From NCBI GenBank assembly GCA_013911195.1, contig JACETS010000022.1, forward strand, positions 1 through 21,218: a stretch of 21,218 nt of DNA, given 5' to 3'. Within the stretch, counting starts at the first letter, position 1. The number at the start of each line of letters is the position of its first letter. The position numbers were made by a program, and so were the translations under genes. Positions 15,076 through 21,218 of the stretch are shown one piece after another. The notes beneath the pieces were generated by a model, which worked only from the letters and a program-made list of their open reading frames with translations, was not told where the DNA came from and did not search any database. The DNA comes from Verrucomicrobiales bacterium (GTDB taxonomy: Bacteria; Verrucomicrobiota; Verrucomicrobiia; Verrucomicrobiales; DEV007).

Positions 15076-18042
15076 ATGAGATTTTTTCTGCTTCTTTTCT
15101 CCGCTTATTCGATGTCTTCACTAGTATCGTTAGCACTGCCCAAATATAATTTCGATGTAAAGCCCATTTTATCAGACCGTTGTTACCATTGTCATGGGCC
15201 TGACAAAGAAACTCGTAAGGCCAAGCTTCGCCTTGATACTGAGGAGGGGATTAAAAAAGCTTTGGAAGGTGGTGAGTTGATTGCCAGAATTACTTCTGAT
15301 GATCCTGATGAGGTCATGCCACCTCCTGAATCAAAATTGTCTGTTGACTCTGATGAAATCGAAACTCTTAAGCAATGGATTGATGCAGGTGCCAATGTTG
15401 ATTCTCATTGGTCTTTTATGCCAATTGAGAAAATTGAGATTCCTTCAGATAAGGCTCATGACCATCCAATAGATGCTTTTATAAATAAAAAGCTAAAAAC
15501 TAAGGACATGAATTTATCAAATTCAGCTAGTCCACAAACACTTATAAGGCGAGTCGCTTTTGATTTAACTGGCTTGCCACCATCCAAGGATGACATACAG
15601 GAATTTACAAATGACGATTCTCCTAAAGCCTATGAAAAAATGGTTGATAGGTTTTTATCCAAAAGTTCATATGGGGAACGAATGACCTCTCATTGGTTAG
15701 ATATTGCAAGGTACTCTGATAGTTATGGTTATCAGGTTGATAGAGATCGGTTTGTATGGCCTTGGAGAGATTGGGTTATTAAAGCGTTTAATGATAATAA
15801 ACCTTACAGCGAATTCATCACTGAACAGATTGCTGGTGACATGTTGCCGAATGCTACTGATGACCAAATTCAAGCAACAACCTTTTCGAGATTGCATCCT
15901 CAAAAAGTTGAAGGTGGCAGTACAGAGGAGGAATTTCGTGTAGAGTATGTGGCAGATAGAGTGCATACTTTTGGTACTGCTTTTTTAGGGCTCACTCTAG
16001 AATGTGCACGGTGCCATGATCATAAGTATGATCCTTTGAGCCAGGAAGAATATTACAAATTCTTTTCCTATTTTCAGAATATATCTGAGTCGGGCCTTTA
16101 CTCATATTTCACCCCTTCGGTCCCGACCCCTACCATGCGGATAATGGATGAGGATAAAAAAAAGAAATACAAAGATCTCAAGCAAACAGTCCAAGACGTA
16201 GAGAATTTGTTGACTGAAAATAATGGCGTCAATACAAGGTTTAAAGAATGGATCGCAACAAATCCAAAACCTGAAATTAAAGGGCAGATTTTACATCTTG
16301 ATTTTGAAAAAGGTCATGGAAAAAATGCATCTGTTCCTGGAAAGTATGGTAACGCAGTCAAGCTTACTGGTGATGATGCCATAGGAACTAAAGTTGGTAA
16401 TTTTCGAAGATTTCAGCCATTCAGTGTTTCATTGTGGATGAAGGCAGAGGAAAAGATGGAGCGTGCAGTTGTTTTTCATCGATCCAGAGCATGGACCGAT
16501 TCAGGAAGCAGAGGCTACCAACTACTAATTGAGGATGGGAGATTGAGTTGGTCATTAATTCACTTTTGGCCTGGTAATGCCATCCGTGTAAAAACTCAGG
16601 ATGAAGTACCCGTTAATGAATGGTTGCACGTAGTATTAACAAATAATGGTTCAAGTAGTGCTTCAGGATTGAAGGTTTATATAAATGGTGAAATTGCTAT
16701 GGTTGATAATATTAGGGATGAACTTTACAAATCTATCACCGGTGGTGGAGGTGATAACATTGCGATAGGACAAAGATTTAGAGATAAGGGGTTCAAAAAT
16801 GGCACTGTTGACGAGTTTAAAGTTTTTGATAGGGAGTTAACAAAATCTGAGATAAAAAGTTTAAAAGATGGAAGTTTAATTTCACCTGACATTGATGTTT
16901 TTGTTTCTAGTTATGATGAGGGTACAAAAGAAATAAGAGAAAAACTTAAAAAGGCGAGATCTGAGCTCGCTTCTTTTGAAGATGGGCTTCAGGAAATAAT
17001 GGTGATGAAAGAACTCGACGCACCTAAGCCGGCATACATTCTGAAAAGGGGTGCCTATGATCAGAGGGGTAAAAAAGTTTTGGCAGGCACTCCAAATTTT
17101 CTTCCTGGTAATGGAGGCAATGATCGATTGGACTTATCCAAATGGCTAACATCTAGTGATAACCCCTTGACATCAAGAGTGGCAGTTAATCGGTTTTGGC
17201 AACTTCTCTTCGGTGAAGGGCTTGTAAGAACACCAGAAGATTTTGGAAACCAAGGAAGTATACCGACCCATCCAGAGCTGTTAGATTGGCTTTCTCTAGA
17301 GTTTATTCAGTCGGGTTGGGATATTAAAAAATTATTTCGTCTGATACTAACTTCATCAACCTACAAACAGACTTCATCTGTCGCAAAGAATAGGCTCGAA
17401 TTAGATCCTGAAAATAAATACTTCGGTTATTACTCAAGATTTAGAATGCCTGCTGAGATGATAAGAGACCAGTACTTGGCGATTTCTGGGTTACTATCGG
17501 ATAAAATTGGTGGGCCTTCAGTCAAACCGTATGAACTTTCTCAATCATTTAAGCCAATGGGAAAAGATAAAGGCGAAAATCTTTATAGAAGAAGTGTATA
17601 TACGTTTTGGAAAAGAACAGGTCCTGCTCCAGTCATGATGGCTTTGGACGCTTCAAAGAGAGATGTTTGTAGAGTCAAAAGGGAACGTACGTCGACTCCC
17701 TTGCAGGCACTGGTCATGTTAAATGATCCTCAAATTGTTGAAGCTTCAAGATTCTTTGGTGAAAGGATTTACAAGAAAAACGAAGGTAAAATTAATGCAA
17801 TCATTAAGGAGATGTTTATTGAGGCGATTGGTAGAGAACCCTCTGATAAGGAGTTTAATCTGATGAACGATTTATTTAACGAGCAAAAAGAAAATTTTTT
17901 AGAAGATAAAGAGTCTGCAAAGAATTACTTATCTGTTGGAGATAAGCCCTATGATTCTAACATTCCTGTCGAAGACATTGCTGCGCTAGGTGTCTTGGCG
18001 ACAGCAATATTCAACCTTTGGGAAAGTATGGCAAAGTTCTAG
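15076..18042 (+). CDS. PSCyt1/DUF1549/LamG/DUF1553 planctomycete-type secreted protein
   Basis: A 988-residue exported protein characteristic of the PVC group. After a signal peptide (1-20) comes a PSCyt1 cytochrome-like domain with a heme motif CYHCH (Cys36, Cys39, His40) and CYHCHGPDKETRKAKLRLD context. DUF1549 follows (about 140-335), with the conserved second CxxCH-type motif CARCHDHKYDP (Cys310, Cys313, His314). A LamG/concanavalin-like domain occupies about 403-586 (LHLDFEKGHG ... FSVSLWMKAEE ... GTVDEFKVFDREL). DUF1553 covers about 680-988 (LTSRVAVNRFWQLLFGEGLVRT ... STPLQALVMLNDP). The family's biochemical role is unknown; a c-type heme suggests redox chemistry. The usual partner, DUF1501, is 850 bp downstream, after an antisense ThuA gene whose end overlaps this one by 4 bp. 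TATAAG lies 4 bp before ATG 15076. Confidence 0.93.
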   Translation: MRFFLLLFSAYSMSSLVSLALPKYNFDVKPILSDRCYHCHGPDKETRKAKLRLDTEEGIKKALEGGELIARITSDDPDEVMPPPESKLSVDSDEIETLKQWIDAGANVDSHWSFMPIEKIEIPSDKAHDHPIDAFINKKLKTKDMNLSNSASPQTLIRRVAFDLTGLPPSKDDIQEFTNDDSPKAYEKMVDRFLSKSSYGERMTSHWLDIARYSDSYGYQVDRDRFVWPWRDWVIKAFNDNKPYSEFITEQIAGDMLPNATDDQIQATTFSRLHPQKVEGGSTEEEFRVEYVADRVHTFGTAFLGLTLECARCHDHKYDPLSQEEYYKFFSYFQNISESGLYSYFTPSVPTPTMRIMDEDKKKKYKDLKQTVQDVENLLTENNGVNTRFKEWIATNPKPEIKGQILHLDFEKGHGKNASVPGKYGNAVKLTGDDAIGTKVGNFRRFQPFSVSLWMKAEEKMERAVVFHRSRAWTDSGSRGYQLLIEDGRLSWSLIHFWPGNAIRVKTQDEVPVNEWLHVVLTNNGSSSASGLKVYINGEIAMVDNIRDELYKSITGGGGDNIAIGQRFRDKGFKNGTVDEFKVFDRELTKSEIKSLKDGSLISPDIDVFVSSYDEGTKEIREKLKKARSELASFEDGLQEIMVMKELDAPKPAYILKRGAYDQRGKKVLAGTPNFLPGNGGNDRLDLSKWLTSSDNPLTSRVAVNRFWQLLFGEGLVRTPEDFGNQGSIPTHPELLDWLSLEFIQSGWDIKKLFRLILTSSTYKQTSSVAKNRLELDPENKYFGYYSRFRMPAEMIRDQYLAISGLLSDKIGGPSVKPYELSQSFKPMGKDKGENLYRRSVYTFWKRTGPAPVMMALDASKRDVCRVKRERTSTPLQALVMLNDPQIVEASRFFGERIYKKNEGKINAIIKEMFIEAIGREPSDKEFNLMNDLFNEQKENFLEDKESAKNYLSVGDKPYDSNIPVEDIAALGVLATAIFNLWESMAKF

Positions 18043-18809
18043 AGCTTGGACGCCGCCCAGGTTAATCCTCTAGCAAGTAAATCAATAAAAACTGGATCTT
18101 TGAACGTCTCGTCAGAATGTCCATAAGTGGTTCCAAAAACTCGGGCAGAACCGAATGTGTTGGTCCATATGACAGCATGTTTTTTTCCGGTTCTTTCACT
18201 CACTGAGTAAGCCAGTGGTTTGCTATTTGGCCAAAGTTTATCAATTACATAAAGCTCGTCTTTTGGAGTTACCCATTTCTCAGGAAACCCTTTCATTATT
18301 GGGTGATCTTTTGCAAAGGGGATGACAGGATATTCTGCCTTGTGTTCATGCCGTCGGCTGGTAACACCGAGGAATCTCCTCCAATCATCAATCTTAGCAG
18401 CCCTGTAGGTATGCATTGCACAGTGAATAACGACAGCAGGTTTTCCTGCTTCATGAACACTAGTAATTTTCTTTATGTATTCTGGGTCCACTGTATTTGC
18501 GAAACATTCATTGTGAACGATAACATCATACGGCTTTGCCCAGTCAGGATCATCATAAAAAGGTATTTGAGCTTTAGTGCCGGTACCACCCTCGTTAATA
18601 ACGGTGAACTCAACGTTAACTTTCTCTTCAATCCCCGAGGTTAACGCAGTGGATTGGAAAATATAATTATGGCAGCAACCACCAGTTATGAGAAGAGCTT
18701 TTAACTTTTTTCCTGAATAAATCTTTTTATTATCTTTTTTAGTGTCATCGGCTAGTCCGGTGACGTTTAAAGCAATGAAAATAGCCAAAATATTTAAATG
18801 TGAAAGCAT
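18039..18809 (-). CDS. Secreted ThuA-domain protein
   Basis: A 256-residue protein with a signal peptide (residues 1-20, ending TGLA) and a ThuA fold, which is related to class I glutamine amidotransferase-like domains. Landmarks typical of PVC members are ITGGCCHNY (41-49), VIHCAMHTYR (127-136), SRRHEHKAEYPV, and TTYGHSDETFKDPVFIDLLARGL near the C-terminus. ThuA was named from trehalose utilisation in rhizobia; the enzymatic role of these secreted PVC forms is not settled, although sugar metabolism is suspected. It is read against the flanking DUF1549/DUF1553 and DUF1501 genes, overlapping the first by 4 bp and sharing an 83-bp divergent region with the second. Confidence 0.9.
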   Translation of the reverse strand: MLSHLNILAIFIALNVTGLADDTKKDNKKIYSGKKLKALLITGGCCHNYIFQSTALTSGIEEKVNVEFTVINEGGTGTKAQIPFYDDPDWAKPYDVIVHNECFANTVDPEYIKKITSVHEAGKPAVVIHCAMHTYRAAKIDDWRRFLGVTSRRHEHKAEYPVIPFAKDHPIMKGFPEKWVTPKDELYVIDKLWPNSKPLAYSVSERTGKKHAVIWTNTFGSARVFGTTYGHSDETFKDPVFIDLLARGLTWAASKL

Positions 18810-18857
18810 TCTTAAATCTTATCACTAAATCTTGGTTAATCGAAAGAGAAACTTTAA

Positions 18858-18887
18858 TTGAAATTATCTAATTTTTCAGAATAATAT
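18858..18887 (+). promoter_or_regulatory. Candidate promoter of the DUF1501 gene, almost touching the start codon
   Basis: TTGAAA (18858-18863) and TAATAT (18882-18887) are separated by 18 bp, close to a sigma-70 promoter. A start site 6-7 bp after the minus-10 would fall on the ATG at 18893, so the transcript could be leaderless or nearly so. TATAAG overlaps at 18885-18890. In such AT-rich DNA, chance matches are common. Confidence 0.3.
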
Positions 18888-18892
18888 AAGTG

Positions 18893-20335
18893 ATGAGACA
18901 CAATTTATGCGTTGGTGAAAAGCCAGTGTTTGGACTTGGTCGAAGAGATATTCTCAACCAGTTCGGCTTAGGTTTTGGTGGATTAGCATTATCTCATATG
19001 CTTTCCTCCAAAAGCTCAGCAGGTCAGACTGCATCTGACAAAACTCATTTTCCAGCAAAAGCAAAACGTGTCATTTACTTATTCCAGAGTGGTGGTCCTT
19101 CTCAGATGGATCTTTATGACTACAAGCCAGTGCTTAATGAAAAGCACGGACAGCAGCTTCCGGATGATGTCAGGAGAGGACAAAGGCTTACAGGTATGTC
19201 GGGTAATCAATCTTCTTTCCCTCTAGGTGGATCTCCATTTAAATTCTCCCAACATGGTCAAAGTGGTCAATGGCTTTCAGAGGTTCTTCCGCACACTTCA
19301 AAAATTGTAGATGACTTGTGTGTGGTAAAATCAATGTACACAGAGGCCATTAACCATGGCCCAGGAGTAACTATGCTCCAGACTGGCTCTCAATTTCCTG
19401 GTCGTCCGAGTATTGGTTCATGGCTTAGTTATGGGCTTGGAACAGCCAATGAGGATCTCCCATCATTTGTTGTGATGGTTACCAAGAATAAAGGTGGACA
19501 ACCGCTAGTTTCTAGATTGTGGGGAAGCGGTTTTTTGCCGTCAAAATATCAAGGTGTAAGGTTAAGATCTGGAAAAGATCCAGTTCTTTATTTAAATAAT
19601 CCTCAAGGTATTAGCCGAGATGCTCGAAGGAAGATGTTAGATAAATTACATGAACTTCATCGGGCTCAAGCTGATGCCAATTCTGATCCAGTCATAGAGA
19701 ATAGAATTTCAGAATATGAATTGGCCTTTAGAATGCAGTCTTCAGTTCCCGACGTAACTGATATAAGTAATGAGCCGAAGCATGTTTTGGATTTATATGG
19801 TAAAGGTGTGAATAGCCCAGGTTCATTTGCGGCTAATTGTTTACAAGCTAGAAGGTTGGCTGAAAGAGGTGTTCGCTTTATACAACTTTATCATCCGGGT
19901 TGGGATCAACATGGGGGGCTAATGGGTGGTATTAAGGGCCAGTGCGCTGAAACTGATCAAGCATCTGCAGGATTAATCACTGATTTAAAGCAAAGAGGCA
20001 TGCTTGATGATACCCTGGTCGTTTGGGGAGGTGAATTTGGTAGAACTTGTTACTCTCAAGGAAAGCTTAATGGCAATAATTTTGGAAGAGACCATCATCC
20101 AAGGTGTTTTTCACTATGGATGGCCGGAGGAGGTACAAAAGGCGGTGTTTCATATGGAAGTACTGATGAGTTAGGATATAATATTGAGAGCAACCCTGTC
20201 CATGTACATGATTTTCATGCAACAATGCTACATCTCTTAGGAATTGATCATGAGAGATTGGTTTTCAGGTACCAAGGGCGTCGATTTAGATTGACCGATG
20301 TTCACGGCAAAATAGTACGTGATTTGCTTGCCTAG
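18893..20335 (+). CDS. DUF1501 protein with Tat-type signal
   Basis: The 480-residue product has a twin-arginine export signal (GLGRRDILNQFGLGFGGLAL, Arg17-Arg18), suggesting folded export to the periplasm. The body carries DUF1501 hallmarks: VIYLFQSGGPSQMDLYDYKP (60-79), NHGPGVTMLQTG, FIQLYHPGWDQHGG, VVWGGEFGRT and GRDHHP. The family resembles the alkaline-phosphatase/sulfatase fold group and is the common neighbour of DUF1553 proteins in PVC genomes; its activity is unknown. GTG 18890 directly precedes ATG 18893; the ATG is chosen, with one residue at stake. Its end is 9 bp from the end of the convergent yggS-type gene. Confidence 0.93.
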   Translation: MRHNLCVGEKPVFGLGRRDILNQFGLGFGGLALSHMLSSKSSAGQTASDKTHFPAKAKRVIYLFQSGGPSQMDLYDYKPVLNEKHGQQLPDDVRRGQRLTGMSGNQSSFPLGGSPFKFSQHGQSGQWLSEVLPHTSKIVDDLCVVKSMYTEAINHGPGVTMLQTGSQFPGRPSIGSWLSYGLGTANEDLPSFVVMVTKNKGGQPLVSRLWGSGFLPSKYQGVRLRSGKDPVLYLNNPQGISRDARRKMLDKLHELHRAQADANSDPVIENRISEYELAFRMQSSVPDVTDISNEPKHVLDLYGKGVNSPGSFAANCLQARRLAERGVRFIQLYHPGWDQHGGLMGGIKGQCAETDQASAGLITDLKQRGMLDDTLVVWGGEFGRTCYSQGKLNGNNFGRDHHPRCFSLWMAGGGTKGGVSYGSTDELGYNIESNPVHVHDFHATMLHLLGIDHERLVFRYQGRRFRLTDVHGKIVRDLLA

Positions 20336-20336
20336 G

Positions 20337-20355
20337 AGAAAAAATTATTTTTTCT
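20337..20355. terminator. A/T hairpin between two convergent genes, possible bidirectional terminator
   Basis: AGAAAAAA-TTA-TTTTTTCT is a perfect 8-bp inverted repeat right after the DUF1501 stop codon. The left arm lies in the 9-bp gap between the genes, and the rest overlaps the end of the convergent YggS-type gene, whose lysine codons form the T-rich arm. It gives a T-run for transcripts from either side. The stem is almost all A-U, so its strength is doubtful. Confidence 0.4.
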
Positions 20356-21043
20356 TATAGCTTCTTTTACCAAAAATTGATGAGCCGACGCGAACAGAAG
20401 TGGCTCCCTCTTCTATAGCTACCTCAAAATCATTACTCATTCCCATTGAAAGATGTGGTAATTTGATTCCACTGATTTCCTCTAATTCATCTCTCAAATT
20501 CCTTACATCTATAAAATGAGGTCTGACTTTTTCAGGGTCTGGATCGAAAGGTGGAATGACCATTAGCCCTTCAATTTCTACTCGATCGAGTTCTAATAGT
20601 TCATCAATTACTTCAAAAATACCCTCCTTTGTGAATCCATTTTTTGAAGCTTCATCCGCATTGTTGACTTGTAGCAATATTTTTGGGAATAGCCCAAGGT
20701 CCGAAGCGACATCATTTATTCGTTTCGCTATTTGAAGCGAATCAACGCTATGAATCATATTAACTAAAGGGAGAACCTTACGGACCTTGTTTCTCTGTAA
20801 GTGTCCAATAAAATGCCACTCTAAGCTAGATGACATATTGGGAACTTTAGTCTCTATTTCTTGTACTTTGTTTTCTCCAAAGACTTTATGTCCGCAATCC
20901 ACTAATTCGGATATTACTTCGATAGGCCAAGTTTTACTAACTGCTATAAATTCAATTTCTGAAAATGTTTTACCTGCTTTTTTTGCGGCTATCTCGATTT
21001 GAGATTTAGTTTTTTGATATGAATCACCTAAAGATGGCATCAT
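20345..21043 (-). CDS. yggS: YggS/PLPBP-family pyridoxal phosphate homeostasis protein
   Basis: A 232-residue PLP-binding protein of the alanine-racemase-like barrel fold; family members carry PLP and help balance B6 vitamers, without a known enzymatic reaction. PLP-linked Lys37 is in EFIAVSKTWP. Other signatures are VFGENKVQEI, EWHFIGHLQRNK, MIHSVDSLQIAKRI, LLQVNNADEASKNGF, GLMVIPPF, LSMGMSNDFEVAIEEGATSVRVGSSIFGKR. Length is normal (220-235). ATG 21043 is followed by another ATG codon; upstream is ACTTAA and no Shine-Dalgarno sequence. The gene is convergent with the DUF1501 gene. Confidence 0.95.
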   Translation of the reverse strand: MMPSLGDSYQKTKSQIEIAAKKAGKTFSEIEFIAVSKTWPIEVISELVDCGHKVFGENKVQEIETKVPNMSSSLEWHFIGHLQRNKVRKVLPLVNMIHSVDSLQIAKRINDVASDLGLFPKILLQVNNADEASKNGFTKEGIFEVIDELLELDRVEIEGLMVIPPFDPDPEKVRPHFIDVRNLRDELEEISGIKLPHLSMGMSNDFEVAIEEGATSVRVGSSIFGKRSYKKK

Positions 21044-21087
21044 TTAAGTCTAATTTAATCCAAATCTTCAATGAAAAAATTGCTGAC

Positions 21088-21107
21088 CTAATAAAATTTT
21101 TTATTAG
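21088..21107 (-). terminator. AT-rich hairpin upstream of yggS
   Basis: CTAATAAA-ATTT-TTTATTAG is a perfect 8-bp inverted repeat between the stop of the right-edge reading frame (21129) and the yggS start (21043). Read on the minus strand it is followed 9 bases later by a run of six T. It could end the preceding transcript weakly, or it may be an operator-sized palindrome. The low GC content makes either use uncertain. Confidence 0.3.
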
Positions 21108-21128
21108 AACTGAATTTTAATAAAACTA

Positions 21129-21218
21129 TTATGATCCTGAGTCAGCAGTTTTAATTTTCAAAACTCTTATGAGGTCTTTGGCAATATTAAGGGCTTCCCT
21201 TTTGGTTGGGCTAAGAAA
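21129..21218 (-). CDS. C-terminal end of an unidentified gene, cut by the window edge
   Basis: The minus strand has an open frame entering from the right edge and ending at TAA 21129-21131. Its 29 residues look like a real C-terminal helix with regular heptad-like hydrophobic spacing (SPTKREALNIAKDLIRVLK) followed by a short polar tail. The other two minus frames have stops soon. Too little is visible to name a family. It would be read toward yggS with an 85-bp gap. Confidence 0.4.
   Translation of the reverse strand, partial: FLSPTKREALNIAKDLIRVLKIKTADSGS

Noticed and set aside
15181..15200. Possibility that the CxxCH motifs mark a true multiheme cytochrome
   Set aside because: Only one motif (residues 36-40) is in a cytochrome-like context; the second (310-314) is the conserved CARCHDHKYDP element of DUF1549 and need not bind heme.
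20724..20741. TTCGCT ... AGCGAA inverted repeat inside the yggS-type gene
   Set aside because: It lies wholly within well-conserved coding sequence and is explained by codon choice.
21169..21218. Plus-strand ATG opening a hydrophobic frame (MRSLAILRASLLVGLR) toward the right edge
   Set aside because: It is only 16 codons long and overlaps the minus-strand frame, which has a longer open stretch and a helix-like C-terminus; either remains possible until the sequence is extended.
1..21218. Phage, insertion sequence, integrase, toxin-antitoxin, defence system or biosynthetic cluster
   Set aside because: Every substantial reading frame is accounted for by the genes listed; no transposase, recombinase, repeat array or defence-type domain was seen.

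Overview
The window is about 21 kb of AT-rich, gene-dense bacterial chromosome with no mobile element, RNA gene or CRISPR array that I can see. It most likely comes from a Verrucomicrobia-type member of the PVC group, probably a marine Opitutae-like lineage. The reasons are the secreted PSCyt1/DUF1549/DUF1553 protein with its DUF1501 partner, a secreted sulfatase, a ThuA-domain protein, and an 'NDDF...SVWWRWTAP' type beta-sandwich domain, all typical of that group. The lineage is an inference from family content; no marker RNA is present.

Layout. (1) 1-1480, minus strand: a 174-residue secreted protein of unknown function followed by a secreted M23 metallopeptidase cut by the left edge. (2) 1728-3883, plus: a TPR-repeat protein and the NADH-sensing repressor Rex. 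(3) 3955-7146, plus: a tightly packed operon of a TonB/TolA-like transducer, ExbB/TolQ, ExbD/TolR and peptide deformylase. The transducer carries an unusual beta-sandwich domain between its membrane anchor and its linker. (4) 7268-8725, plus: a secreted SGNH hydrolase and a small single-pass membrane protein. (5) 8731-9603, minus: shikimate dehydrogenase. (6) 9666-11685, plus: a sugar-type ABC lipoprotein and its permease, with no ATPase gene beside them. (7) 11676-14946, minus: a GH13_18-like sugar phosphorylase and a secreted sulfatase. (8) 15076-20335: the DUF1549/DUF1553 and DUF1501 genes on the plus strand, with a ThuA-domain gene lying antisense between them. (9) 20345-21218, minus: the YggS/PLPBP family protein and probably the tail of another gene.

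How the genes may work together: a secreted sulfatase, a sugar-type ABC uptake pair and a cytoplasmic disaccharide phosphorylase sit side by side and could form a small glycan or compatible-solute scavenging locus. The DUF1549/DUF1553, ThuA and DUF1501 genes are the kind of set found near sulfatases in PVC genomes. Both links are inferred from neighbourhood only.

Genome-scale traits visible here: none of the confident start codons has a clear Shine-Dalgarno sequence at normal spacing, many starts have TTA or TTAA just upstream, and all four convergent gene pairs end within 10 bp of each other or overlap. The most interesting non-coding structure is a set of overlapping, mutually exclusive inverted repeats directly in front of the ABC substrate-binding protein gene.
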